Below are positions 34,932 to 44,286 of a stretch of 60,761 bases of DNA, piece by piece (the first letter of the stretch is position 1; each line of letters opens with the position of its first letter). The stretch is from MWCM01 sp964558315. GTDB taxonomy: Bacteria > Patescibacteriota > UBA1384 > XYA2-FULL-43-10. The notes under the pieces are model-generated. The model was not told where the DNA came from and made no database searches. It was given only the letters and a program-made list of their open reading frames with translations. The stretch spans positions 1 to 60,761 of the forward strand of contig CAZLCL010000002.1 of NCBI GenBank assembly GCA_964558315.1, in the 5' to 3' direction. Made by a program: the position numbers and the translations under genes.

Positions 34932-35019
34932 AGTTTAAGACAAATGTTAATAATCAATATAAGTATACAATTATGAATCTCACAAAGCAATTTTAAATAA
35001 TTTTTTACAATATTATCTT

Positions 35020-35048
35020 TTGCATTACCACAGTAAAACAGGTAAAAT
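35020..35048 (+). promoter_or_regulatory. Promoter giving a leaderless transcript of the coiled-coil gene
   Basis: TTGCAT (35020-35025), 17 bases, TAAAAT (35043-35048); the ATG at 35058 is nine bases past the -10 box, with no Shine-Dalgarno. Confidence 0.5.
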
Positions 35049-35057
35049 ATATATAAT

Positions 35058-35462
35058 ATGGCAGAAGATAAAGATGAGGGAGAAGTTCAAGCAACTTCTA
35101 TTGTTTCTTCTGTGGAGGAGGAAGAGAAAACTCGCGGTCTAGATTCTCAGATTTCTACCATTGAAGACCAATTATCGAAGGCTCAAGCTTCGCTTTTTGA
35201 GTTGCAAAAAGCTCGGGCGAAACTTGAAATTGAGAAAAAAGACAACTTGGAAAGAGCCAGGCTGGAGAAGGAGGTAGAGGAGGCCGAAAAAATTAAGAGA
35301 GAAAACCATAAGTTAAGACAGGAATTGAATGAATATCACGAAGAGATTGGCTCTTTAAAAGATATAATAGGCACTCTAAAGGATAATTTGGTCAAAACAG
35401 CGGAAAGACTGGAACAAAAAGTTGATAATTCACTAAAATCTTTAGAACACAAAGAAACTCAT
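35058..35462 (+). CDS. Acidic coiled-coil protein, 3' part lost in a gap
   Basis: About 135 residues before the gap: an acidic start, then a near-continuous coiled coil from about residue 25 to 130 (heptads through STIEDQLSKAQASLFELQK, KLRQELNEYHEEIGSLKD, LVKTAERLEQKVDNSLKSL). There is no signal peptide. The sequence after the gap continues open in the frame of the next gene, so this may be the N-terminal part of the same protein as the next entry. I do not recognise a family. Confidence 0.55.
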
Positions 35463-35562
35463 NNNNNNNNNNNNNNNNNNNNNNNNNNNNNNNNNNNNNN
35501 NNNNNNNNNNNNNNNNNNNNNNNNNNNNNNNNNNNNNNNNNNNNNNNNNNNNNNNNNNNNNN
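35463..35562. other. Assembly gap (100 N)
   Basis: A 100-N placeholder between the coiled-coil segment and the membrane protein. It hides whether they are one gene or two. Confidence 0.99.
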
Positions 35563-36840
35563 CTTTTAGCTTTAGAGGGCGAAAGTATTTTTCAGACAAT
35601 GGCGGATAAAACAGAGCCAGATAGCCGAATTGAGAATATCGCAGATCTTCATAAAAACGAAAATAATCAATTAGCCGAAAACAAAAAAGACAATGCTGGA
35701 CCGCTAGTATTTGCAAAAAAATTATTTAAACGCACTCGTAAAATAAAAAATAAATCAAGCTTTACTGAAGATAAAGCAATTAATACAGGTTTGCCGAATA
35801 ACGAAAAAAATAATATTAGCGATACAAAATCTGATATTAATATTCAAAATGCCCCGACACAACCAACAACCCCATTGAATACGGCTCAACAAAATGCGGT
35901 TGATGGCAAGGAAGCCAAACAAGAGCCAAGTATGCCGAGCGCTGAACAGCAGGCTGGCGCCACTCCGCCTTTGGCTATTGAGCCCACGCCTGAAGTTACG
36001 CCAGCCAACAACCAGCAAATGTCTTCTGTTGACACCGCCAAAAGTGATGCTAAAACTGCAATCGCAGAAGAGGAGAATCAGAAGAAAAAAGAAAAAAGTG
36101 GTATCGCTAACATTAAAAATATTTTCAAAAAGAAAAAGCCAAAGGTAAAGGGTCATGTTGATGATAGCAGTCACAATAATGAAAAAATGGGTCATACCGG
36201 CCGAATGGTCGTGGGCTCTGCAGTCGTGTTATTGTTGATAGCGGGTGGCGTGCTAACGATTAAATTAATGAACGCCAAAGTATTAAGAGAGACATATACT
36301 TCTAAAGCGGTCCAAGCGGTGACAAGTGGTAACGCGAACGCAAAATTGCAAGAAGTCCCGGATGAGTTTGCGAATCATGACCCCAGAACAAAATATAAAG
36401 AAGCATATGTTGACGCTCCATACGAAGAAACAACATGGTTAAATTATCAAGATCCCGAGATCGGAATATCTATTGATTATCCTAAAAATACCTCTTATCG
36501 TCTTAAACCTGTAGGAAGCAACAATGTTTGGTTTTTACGTAAAGATGGTTTCTTATTAAAAATTGAAAAAGTTGAGACAGCTCTGTCTCTTGATGAATAT
36601 GCCGCAGAGATGTCAAAAAATATTCAGTATCAGCAAGAAAAACTGGTTATTCGTGGTAAAGATACAATACATATGATATTAGATGAAGATCTGCCAGTTA
36701 AGGGAAATATTTATTTATCAAAATATGATAATGGGATATTCAAAATTTGGTATAAAACTTTTGAATCGAGCGAAGATGTGGATGACCAAAAGCGAGTTCA
36801 AAAAATGTTGGATACTTTAGATTTTATTTCGGCTAATTAA
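35563..36840 (+). CDS. Single-pass membrane protein with external PsbP-like domain, 5' end in a gap
   Basis: The frame is open from the gap edge, so ATG 35599 may be internal. A disordered Asn/Pro/Gln-rich cytosolic part (to about residue 190) ends in a basic KKK-rich patch; a membrane helix (about 202-225, VVGSAVVLLLIAGGVLTI) follows, then about 180 external residues. The last 140 (WLNYQDPEIGISIDYPKN through MLDTLDFISAN) have the layout of PsbP-like domains common in Gram-positives. It is two bases before the Cache/cohesin-like gene and so probably co-transcribed. Confidence 0.65.
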   Translation, partial: LLALEGESIFQTMADKTEPDSRIENIADLHKNENNQLAENKKDNAGPLVFAKKLFKRTRKIKNKSSFTEDKAINTGLPNNEKNNISDTKSDINIQNAPTQPTTPLNTAQQNAVDGKEAKQEPSMPSAEQQAGATPPLAIEPTPEVTPANNQQMSSVDTAKSDAKTAIAEEENQKKKEKSGIANIKNIFKKKKPKVKGHVDDSSHNNEKMGHTGRMVVGSAVVLLLIAGGVLTIKLMNAKVLRETYTSKAVQAVTSGNANAKLQEVPDEFANHDPRTKYKEAYVDAPYEETTWLNYQDPEIGISIDYPKNTSYRLKPVGSNNVWFLRKDGFLLKIEKVETALSLDEYAAEMSKNIQYQQEKLVIRGKDTIHMILDEDLPVKGNIYLSKYDNGIFKIWYKTFESSEDVDDQKRVQKMLDTLDFISAN

Positions 36841-36841
36841 T

Positions 36842-38596
36842 ATGAGACACCTATCTGTTTTTATGCGAAAATATTTATTTGAGTTGGTCATCGCCATATT
36901 GATATCAACCGTAATTGTGATTTATCCATATATTGCTCCGGCTAATTTGTTTTTATTGATAGCCTTAATACTCTTTCAATATCTATTATCTTTAGGCGCG
37001 AGAAAGCAATCTATTATTGGTGCGCTGTTGTTAATAATATCTGTGATTTTGTATTATTATTTTTTGCAGAATTCTCTTTCTTATCTATTTATTGCTTGTG
37101 GGACGATTTATTTGGTGAGTCTAATTTATTTTATTTGGAAGAGAGGTTTTAACCTTAATCAAAAAAATATTTTATTAAAGACTATGATTGTCGGCTTAGT
37201 GGTAATTGTGCTTCAGCCGGTATTATTTTTTGTGAGTCAAGGGATGTTGCAAAACAAGTATTATGAAGATATGCAAAAATCGGCTCAGACAATCAACAAT
37301 GATTTAAACCAAAAAATGTCATTGAATATCGAGCATAGCGATAAAATTGCCCAAGACATTTTTATTAAACAGTTGATCGAAAGCAAGCGTTTCCAAGATT
37401 TGTTGGAATATTCACAAAATGTAATGGTCACAAATGATAAAGATCTTCTGGTTGTGTGCGACTTAGATGATAAGGTAATCGCTCGCGCCGACAATCCCAA
37501 AAATCTAGGTGATGATTGTGGACAACTGTTTGGGGATTGGCAAGATAGCCAAAGCGAGACTCAAATAATTGATTATTCTACCGATCATTTTTTGGTTTCA
37601 TCTTCTGACATTGTTGCACAAGATGGCACTAAAATTGCAAAGATTTTTACCGGAAACTCTCTTAAAAAAGCAATCTCCTCTAGTATCGAAGATATCTGGT
37701 TTATATCGTTCGGTGAAGATCTTTTGTCTAAACCCAAAAACAGTGAACAGCAAAAGATAATTACGGCTCTAAACAAGACTGAAGGATTAAAAAACGGAAC
37801 ATCTGTTGTTAACTATGACGGCAAAAAGATATTAACTTATAAAGATAAAACTTTTTTCGATGGCATCTTAATCACTATTGCAAAAGAATTTGGTGACTAC
37901 CAGCAACTTTTATTTATAAATATATTGCTGACTACACTTTTATGCATTGCTGGAATTGTTATTGTGAGATTGTATTATCCGCATCAAGTTATCGCCAATA
38001 ATCGCGAAAAGAGTATTTTTAATAAAAGCCAGCGTAAACACAAATATGCAGAGATCGTTACAGAAGTTAGTGTTTTCTCGATAATCATATTGTTAATATC
38101 ATGGCAATCATTTATAAAATATTATCAGTATGACATGGGGAGTGAAACAAAAAATGCAGAAATTATTAGCCCTGATCTTGAGCCGTATTTGTCTCTTTCT
38201 GCGCCAAATTATATTTCGGCTGGTAATTTATTTACATTTGACCTAAATTTGCGAGATCTGGGCGGTGGGGTAGATACAATTAGCGCCGCTATCAATTACG
38301 ACTCTTCTCAGATTGAAATTAAAAGCATTGATACGGAAAACGGTTTTTGTGATGTTGTTTTTGACAAATCAATTAACAAAAACCAAGGGGTGATAATTTT
38401 TAGCTGTGTAACAAAAGATTTAGAAACCAATACGCTTACAGATATTAATTTAGCACAGGTCTCTGCCATTTTATTAAAGCCTGGTTTCAATTATCTTGTG
38501 CTCGATAAAGATTATGCCAAAATCTCTACATTTAAGGGGATTAGCACAAAAGTTACACAAAACACTATCTTTGGAGAGTGTGTGTTGGGTCAATAA
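36842..38596 (+). CDS. Polytopic membrane protein with external Cache-like and cohesin-like domains
   Basis: N-terminal block of about five membrane helices (residues 9-133), then an external region of some 220 residues (about 135-355) with the Cache-like pattern VCDLDDKVIARADNPKNLGDD, as in chemoreceptors and kinases. Two more helices (about 357-378 and 402-422) are separated by a basic loop. The final 140 residues look cohesin-like: SLSAPNYISAGNLFTFDLNL, then VDTISAAINYDSSQIEIKSI and VIIFSCVTKDL. No kinase or methyl-accepting output domain follows, so if it senses a ligand it must act through partners. The combination is unusual; the domain calls come from pattern, not search. Confidence 0.6.
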   Translation: MRHLSVFMRKYLFELVIAILISTVIVIYPYIAPANLFLLIALILFQYLLSLGARKQSIIGALLLIISVILYYYFLQNSLSYLFIACGTIYLVSLIYFIWKRGFNLNQKNILLKTMIVGLVVIVLQPVLFFVSQGMLQNKYYEDMQKSAQTINNDLNQKMSLNIEHSDKIAQDIFIKQLIESKRFQDLLEYSQNVMVTNDKDLLVVCDLDDKVIARADNPKNLGDDCGQLFGDWQDSQSETQIIDYSTDHFLVSSSDIVAQDGTKIAKIFTGNSLKKAISSSIEDIWFISFGEDLLSKPKNSEQQKIITALNKTEGLKNGTSVVNYDGKKILTYKDKTFFDGILITIAKEFGDYQQLLFINILLTTLLCIAGIVIVRLYYPHQVIANNREKSIFNKSQRKHKYAEIVTEVSVFSIIILLISWQSFIKYYQYDMGSETKNAEIISPDLEPYLSLSAPNYISAGNLFTFDLNLRDLGGGVDTISAAINYDSSQIEIKSIDTENGFCDVVFDKSINKNQGVIIFSCVTKDLETNTLTDINLAQVSAILLKPGFNYLVLDKDYAKISTFKGISTKVTQNTIFGECVLGQ

Positions 38597-38597
38597 A

Positions 38598-40979
38598 TTA
38601 GTAAGTAGGTAAAATATTATAAATTATTGTGCCGCTATAGACATCTGGTGGTTGTTTTTCCGATATTTCAATGGCATAAGAAACATAAGCTGTGGTTCCG
38701 GTGTCGGCATCTTCCGATTCCATAACTTCATGAGCCGTGGAGCTTAAAGGTCCGAATTTCCCACTCGTTCCACTGGCCCATCCGTTAACACGTGTATCAG
38801 TTGTGTTGGCTCCTATCCAACCGGTATCTGAGTTTGCGGTCGTGCCATCTGGAGTTGACCATAATTGAGGAGATGACCAACTCACTCCGTCTGCACCGAA
38901 AGGATCAATTTTATTAGTTGGATAAATACCTTGAATATAGCCGTCAAGCTTTACAAATACGGAATAGCCATAAACCGCATTTGTTGTCACGGTTAATTTG
39001 TGGGCGGCATATCTTGGTGTTGAAAGCTCTAACTTACCAAACTGAATTTCGGAGAATGAACTTCCTACATCTGTAGTAATACCATTGTGTGTTTCTTCAG
39101 CCGATACGCCTTCGATTGTAAACTCTAGGGTCGGAGTGTATAAGGCAGTATATGAAACATTAAGTTTGGGGCCGGATACGTTGCCAGTCTCGTCATAAGT
39201 ATAAACAGACAAATTTTCTTGCGGAGTTGTGTCGTGATTATAAATAATAAAAGAGATCGCATTATCACTTTCCCAGTTAGTGCGACCGACTACTTCAGCG
39301 ACTACAGATGATAAGCCACTGATTTGAAACCAGCTTTCGTCGGAGTAAGAAGTTGCACCGGGATTATATCTATAGGTAGCTGAAGTTTTGCTTAGATAGG
39401 CATCGTAAGGCTCATGTGTAGAAGAGGCAAATGCATTAGAGCTGTCGGAATCTTCCGCTGATATATCAATATCTAGCGATTTACTAGCAGTTTGAGCTGA
39501 TTGTAAAGATAGCGAGGCGCTGTCAATATATGCATCCTCAGGGATTGGCACGGTTGTAAATCTGGCTCCAAAAAGATAATATCCAGCCGTTTCTCCAGAA
39601 CCATCAGAGCCAATCTTGCTGGTAGTCTCGGTGTCGTTGTAATTTCCATCGCCAGGCCAAGAGCCACCGTTGTCTAAGGAATTCCAATTCCTAGCGTCGT
39701 TATTGCTGGCAGATACCTGTTCTTCAGAGATGGAAGCATCCAGATAAAATGGATATTGGTTTAGAGGAGAATCAATAGTTGTTTTATCAATTGAAACCTC
39801 CAAAAAAATACTGTTGCCTTTTCTTTGCATTGATTGATCAAGATTATATATATTTTTTTCGGTAGAGTTGTCCCAAGCCTTAGGTTGTCTAAACCACCAG
39901 ATGGCTCGATTATTGTCATCTAAAAAAGAGATATTATTAGTATCTGATAATTCCTCTTCTGATAATGATTTTTTATATTTATTTTCATCTTCGCTACTTA
40001 ATTCTGTGTTTAATTCTGTAGTTAAATCATTAGCGCTTAAAGAACTCTCATTGAAATTTTCGGCAAATTTTTTGGAATTTTTAATTTTTTGATCCCATTT
40101 TAGAGACATGATTATCTTTAGCTTTAAGCCGTCTGTGCTAATTTCTGGTGTTGGCAGAGCTTGCTGGTTATTAACAATTAATGTTTTAAAAAAGAGATTG
40201 GGTGAAACATTATATCGGAAATCTAAGCCTGCGCCAAAAGCATCCTTCCAAGTGATATTATATTCATCGTTGTTGATTTGCGGAGTTACTCCTGAAACAG
40301 GGTTAGAGATTAATTGCCTTTCATTTTTAGAATTTTCATACACAAGAGAGATTGGAGCCATTTCAATATATTTTCCGGCGCGTATAAATCTAGCAATATA
40401 ACTGACGTCTTGATTATTTATAGTTTTTAAATTCCAAAATTTTACTTGATAACCATTGTTTTCTACTGCATAATTGCCATCATTATCAACAATACTGCCA
40501 TCCCCCTCCAAATGCTTTTTTATTGTTAAATCAATCTCTTTAAAATATTCTGCATCGTCAAATGGATCTAATCGGTAATGAATTGGGCTTATTTGGCCTA
40601 CAGTGCGATATGTATTTGTATTGCCAACTTGAAAGCGCTTAAAATTCTCGGTCCTATCACTTACAACCTCGATTTCATCTGGGCTGGCCGAGTAGGCGCC
40701 GGAGATGTCTTTGCTAACTAAGGATGTTGGGGTAGAAAGCCCATTTTTTAATTGTTCGTTTCGAGATAACAATATCTCCTTATTACCCAAAGCAGATGGG
40801 ATACTATTATCGGCAATTACTTTGTCGGAGTTCAAGAATAAACACAAAGCAGTAAAAGAAAGCAAGATTAGAATTGTGAAAAACACCACCATCTGATAAA
40901 GGGCATGGTTTAAATATTTATATATCAATTGGATTTTATATAGATATTTTTTCAACATTTTGTGGTAAAAATCATTCAA
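38598..40979 (-). CDS. Large surface protein with C-terminal module shared with the next gene
   Basis: N-terminal membrane helix (about 28-50), then about 740 external residues rich in Ser, Thr, Asn and Asp. A middle part (about 430-600) resembles DNRLRE/TGF-like beta-sandwich repeats (RFTTVPIPEDAYIDSASLSL, SISFIIYNHD-like). The last 190 residues (from TLEFTIEGVSAEE to QPPDVYSGTIIYNILPTY) align along their length with the end of the 393-residue protein at 41113-42294 (TLAFTVVGVNSGT to QPADTYTGTFLYNCVPTY). The shared C-terminus is likely an assembly or anchoring module. No LPXTG signal. Function unknown. Confidence 0.7.
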   Translation of the reverse strand: MNDFYHKMLKKYLYKIQLIYKYLNHALYQMVVFFTILILLSFTALCLFLNSDKVIADNSIPSALGNKEILLSRNEQLKNGLSTPTSLVSKDISGAYSASPDEIEVVSDRTENFKRFQVGNTNTYRTVGQISPIHYRLDPFDDAEYFKEIDLTIKKHLEGDGSIVDNDGNYAVENNGYQVKFWNLKTINNQDVSYIARFIRAGKYIEMAPISLVYENSKNERQLISNPVSGVTPQINNDEYNITWKDAFGAGLDFRYNVSPNLFFKTLIVNNQQALPTPEISTDGLKLKIIMSLKWDQKIKNSKKFAENFNESSLSANDLTTELNTELSSEDENKYKKSLSEEELSDTNNISFLDDNNRAIWWFRQPKAWDNSTEKNIYNLDQSMQRKGNSIFLEVSIDKTTIDSPLNQYPFYLDASISEEQVSASNNDARNWNSLDNGGSWPGDGNYNDTETTSKIGSDGSGETAGYYLFGARFTTVPIPEDAYIDSASLSLQSAQTASKSLDIDISAEDSDSSNAFASSTHEPYDAYLSKTSATYRYNPGATSYSDESWFQISGLSSVVAEVVGRTNWESDNAISFIIYNHDTTPQENLSVYTYDETGNVSGPKLNVSYTALYTPTLEFTIEGVSAEETHNGITTDVGSSFSEIQFGKLELSTPRYAAHKLTVTTNAVYGYSVFVKLDGYIQGIYPTNKIDPFGADGVSWSSPQLWSTPDGTTANSDTGWIGANTTDTRVNGWASGTSGKFGPLSSTAHEVMESEDADTGTTAYVSYAIEISEKQPPDVYSGTIIYNILPTY

Positions 40980-41060
40980 GTTTACTATTACATTATACCT
41001 AAAATGTAACTACTTATAAATATATGGCAGATAAGCATTGAGAGCATAAAGCTTTATTAT

Positions 41061-41102
41061 GGAATAAAAAACGCTCGGGTAAATCCGAGCGTTTTTTATT
41101 CC
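41061..41102. terminator. Strong bidirectional terminator
   Basis: An 18-bp perfect stem (41061-41078 with 41085-41102) around GTAAAT, with A6 and T6 tracts at its base: AAAAAACGCTCGG / CCGAGCGTTTTTT. It isolates the 41113-42294 gene from the following 793-residue gene. Confidence 0.95.
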
Positions 41103-41112
41103 AAGAACTGAA

Positions 41113-42294
41113 TTAATAAGTTGGAACACAGTTGTAAAGGAATGTGCCGGTGTATGTATCGGCTGGCTGATAGACATTTACCTCAATGGCGAAAGAAATT
41201 AAAGTTGCGGCAGTGCCTAAATCAGGACCAGAAGAAGACATAATTGTTCTATAGGTTTCGTTCTGAACAGCCGCCCAATTATTTGCATTTGCACCGGTAA
41301 ATACCGTATCGGTGTCGTGGCTATTTACACCAAACACACCGGAGTCTGTATTGGCAGTTGTAGAATCTGGGGAAGCCCATACTACTGGAGTAGTCCAAGT
41401 GGCGTCGCCTCCGTATCCGTCGATATTGTTGCCAGAATACTGACCTTGCAGAACTCCATCTTCATCTACGGTATCGGTGGTGGATTTTATGGTAACACCG
41501 TAACCGTTTTGAGCATTTGTCTTTACATATAAATTATGTGCAGCAGTTTTTGGTGTGCCAACCGTCAAATTACCAAAGGTAATTGTATCAAAAGATGAAG
41601 TAACAGAAGCAGTGGTAACAGCACCTGCATCGTTGATATCGGTACCTGAGTTTACGCCCACTACTGTAAAGGCCAATGTGGGATCAACTGTGGCACTTAC
41701 ACTTGTGCCAGATACTACGGTAAAACCAATTACAGTTTGATCTAAAATATTGCCGGCTGTTTCGGCTTGCATAGTGGCTACGGTTTCTGTGTTGAAAGTT
41801 ATAATTTTAATGTAGCAAGTGCCAGCTGAAGCGTTGGTGGTGTTTTGTTGACAACCGGTATTTGCACCGTTAACAATTGGTGGGTTACCAGCACCATCAA
41901 TTTGCCAACCAACAGTTGTGTCTGCGGCAAGTTCATCACCAGCGGCTTTGGTTAAATATAAGATGTCAGTAGCCGCATCTGTGGTTTTATCCAAAGTCCA
42001 ACCGGCGGCAAGCCCTGTTAGTGACTCGTTAAGAGTTGTGCCGGAAGGATCGAAAGAAGTTGGGTTTTGAGCACTTCCCGAGGGAGATTTCAAAATTGCA
42101 ATCTTGATACCTTTTACAGTACCGGCGGTTTTTACCTTCATGTTGAAGGCGTAATTCGAAGAACCTGATGCTTTTGGATTACTTAAAGTAACCTTAGCGT
42201 TGTAAAGCATGGCCGCATTCACTGGCGTATAAGCCAAGAACACCATGATCAAGGTGATCGCCAGCGAAAGAACCTTTTTGGAGATGTTAGTCAT
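41113..42294 (-). CDS. Putative major secreted surface protein
   Basis: Signal peptide (about 1-28, ending in VNAA), then a Thr/Ala/Gly-rich beta protein of 365 residues with only two Cys pairs and no membrane anchor. The first half (VTLSNPKASGSSNYAFNM onward) looks like a pilin- or S-layer-type beta domain; the second half is the module shared with the 793-residue neighbour. A consensus promoter, a 155-base leader, GGAGGAGG Shine-Dalgarno and an 18-bp terminator frame it as a one-gene, highly expressed unit. I suspect a structural cell-surface protein, without a recognised family. Confidence 0.7.
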   Translation of the reverse strand: MTNISKKVLSLAITLIMVFLAYTPVNAAMLYNAKVTLSNPKASGSSNYAFNMKVKTAGTVKGIKIAILKSPSGSAQNPTSFDPSGTTLNESLTGLAAGWTLDKTTDAATDILYLTKAAGDELAADTTVGWQIDGAGNPPIVNGANTGCQQNTTNASAGTCYIKIITFNTETVATMQAETAGNILDQTVIGFTVVSGTSVSATVDPTLAFTVVGVNSGTDINDAGAVTTASVTSSFDTITFGNLTVGTPKTAAHNLYVKTNAQNGYGVTIKSTTDTVDEDGVLQGQYSGNNIDGYGGDATWTTPVVWASPDSTTANTDSGVFGVNSHDTDTVFTGANANNWAAVQNETYRTIMSSSGPDLGTAATLISFAIEVNVYQPADTYTGTFLYNCVPTY

Positions 42295-42456
42295 CTACCT
42301 CCTCCTTCTAATTAATTTCCTAATTATTTATAAACAATCTTATACGCGATTAATAAGTAATTTAATCGGGTTCAAACACCATGTAAAAAACGTATCCCTC
42401 TCTTTTCCTCCTTTTTTCTAGGACTAAAATAATTATATTTTCATTTACTAAATACC

Positions 42457-42485
42457 ATGATATGTTACTTGAAATGATGTGTCAA
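42457..42485 (-). promoter_or_regulatory. Promoter of the major surface protein with a long leader
   Basis: Minus strand TTGACA (complement of 42480-42485), 17 bases, TATCAT (complement of 42457-42462). The start near 42450 leaves a leader of about 155 bases before ATG 42294, containing a purine-rich tract (complement of about 42400-42420). Confidence 0.7.
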
Positions 42486-42556
42486 TAGAATATGCTGTGG
42501 ATTATTTAATAATTATCAAAAATTGTTTAAGTAATTAAATAGGCTGTCTAGCACTG

Positions 42557-42874
42557 CTAAAAACCAATTAAAATTGTTATTTTATATTGAGTGGCTTTGG
42601 CTATGCCGTTTTCAATATCGAATTTCGAGCTTTTCCCATCTTGTTGGTTAACAATGATTGTGCCTTTTACCAGCTTTGTAAAAATTGGTGTATGACCGGC
42701 CAATAATGCTAAATTACCGTATGGCACGGGCACTATAACTGATATAGCTTTAGTCTCCAGCAACACTTTATCTAAATTTATAATTTCAATATCTACACTC
42801 TCAGGCAATGGTCGAGATGAGTCAATCTCGGGGGGTGTAGGGGGGCTTTGATTATTAACAGCTTCTTCAGCCAT
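42557..42874 (-). CDS. atpC: F1-ATPase epsilon subunit, N-terminal domain only
   Basis: The protein of 105 residues covers only the beta-sandwich of epsilon: VDIEIINLDKVLLETKAISVIVPVPYGNLALLAGHTPIF and the closing strands. The regulatory C-terminal helical hairpin of usual epsilon (residues 90-135) is absent; the chain stops at ILIGF. I start at ATG 42874, because AAAGGA lies 8 bases upstream inside the end of atpD; the longer frame from 42901 is unnecessary. It is the last gene of the operon. Confidence 0.85.
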   Translation of the reverse strand: MAEEAVNNQSPPTPPEIDSSRPLPESVDIEIINLDKVLLETKAISVIVPVPYGNLALLAGHTPIFTKLVKGTIIVNQQDGKSSKFDIENGIAKATQYKITILIGF

Positions 42875-42879
42875 AAAAT

Positions 42880-44286
42880 TTATCCTTTCAATTTTTGCCA
42901 CTTCTCTTCGACTGAATGAATATTTCCAGCCATATAAAATGGTTCATCCGAAAAATCATCGTATTGGCCGTTTAAAATTTTTTCTATGCCCTCGACAGTC
43001 TCATTTACCGGCACATATTCGCCTTTAACCTGCGTAAATTTTTCAGCTGTGAAAAAAGGCTGGGAGAGAAATTTTAGCAATTTTTTTGCTCTTTGCACTG
43101 TAACTTTTTCCGCTTCTGACAATTCGTCCTCGCCCAATATGGCAATGATGTTTTGAAGCGAGCGATAACGCTCTAATAGTTTCATGGCGTTTCTGCGTGT
43201 TTTGTAATGTTTTTCTCCTAATACTTCTGCATCAATGGTCGAGGACGATTCAAGCGGATCCATGGCAGGATAAATTTTTTGCTGTGCAATTTTTCTGGAT
43301 AAAACTACAACAGAATCAAGATGTGAAAAAATTGCCTGAATAGCTGGATCGGAAAAATCATCTGCCGGCACATATATTGCTTGAACAGAGGTGATTGAAC
43401 CGACTGGGGTAGAGACAATTCTTTCTTGAACCTCGCCAATTTCCGAAGCTAGAGTGGATTGATATCCTGTTTCGGAAGGAATTCTTCCTAAAACAATTGA
43501 TACCTCCATACCAGCTTGAATAAATCGAAAAATATTATCAACAAAGAGTAAAATATCATTTTTGTTAGCGTCTCTTAAATACTCGGCAATAGTAATGCCG
43601 GTAAGTGGTGTGCGAAAGCGCATAGCGGGTGATTCGTTCATCTGACCTAAAACGATTGCTACATTGGGCAAAACATTAGTGTCTTTTAAAGAGAGATAAA
43701 GCTCATTGCCCTCTCGGGTTCGTTCTCCGACACCAGTAAAAACAGATTTATTACCATGTTTCATGGTAGTATTGTGGATAATTTCAGTCACAAGCTGTGT
43801 TTTACCTACTCCAGCACCTCCGAAAAAACCGGTTTTTCCTCCTTTGATGAAAGGAGTTAAAAAATCTAAAGATTTAATGCCAGTTTCGATAATGGTGTCT
43901 GAAGTATTTACATCTAAATAATTAGGACTGGGTTTATATACAGGATGCATTTCGCTTGTTTTTATTGGACCGTTGTTATCAACCGGATCGCCAAAAACAT
44001 TAACAATTCTCCCCAGTAATTCTGGCCCAACCGGAATTTTTAGCACTCCTCCCGTATCTTCAACTTCTAAACCAACTTTTAGTCCGGTAGAATTGCCCAT
44101 AGCTAATGATCTAACAGTGTGATTGGGCAAGTGCTCAAAAACCTCGAGAATTAATCTCTCGCTATGATCCCTAACCTCCATAGCATTATGTAGATCAGGC
44201 AATTCATTTGGAAAACGAACATCAACCACCGCTCCATGTATTCCGACGATCTTCCCAATTTTATTGATAGTAATTTTTTCTACCAT
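42880..44286 (-). CDS. atpD: F1-ATPase beta subunit
   Basis: The catalytic subunit with 468 residues. P-loop GGAGVGKT, GVGERTREGNELY with the catalytic Glu, GQMNESPAMRFR, LLFVDNIFRFIQAG, YVPADDFSDPA and IYPAMDPLESSS are intact, so ATP hydrolysis should work. The C-terminal lever reads DELSEAEK instead of DELSEED. It overlaps atpG by seven bases. In the context of an unusual c-like protein and no subunit a, it is likely to work as an ATP-driven motor rather than a synthase. Confidence 0.95.
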   Translation of the reverse strand: MVEKITINKIGKIVGIHGAVVDVRFPNELPDLHNAMEVRDHSERLILEVFEHLPNHTVRSLAMGNSTGLKVGLEVEDTGGVLKIPVGPELLGRIVNVFGDPVDNNGPIKTSEMHPVYKPSPNYLDVNTSDTIIETGIKSLDFLTPFIKGGKTGFFGGAGVGKTQLVTEIIHNTTMKHGNKSVFTGVGERTREGNELYLSLKDTNVLPNVAIVLGQMNESPAMRFRTPLTGITIAEYLRDANKNDILLFVDNIFRFIQAGMEVSIVLGRIPSETGYQSTLASEIGEVQERIVSTPVGSITSVQAIYVPADDFSDPAIQAIFSHLDSVVVLSRKIAQQKIYPAMDPLESSSTIDAEVLGEKHYKTRRNAMKLLERYRSLQNIIAILGEDELSEAEKVTVQRAKKLLKFLSQPFFTAEKFTQVKGEYVPVNETVEGIEKILNGQYDDFSDEPFYMAGNIHSVEEKWQKLKG

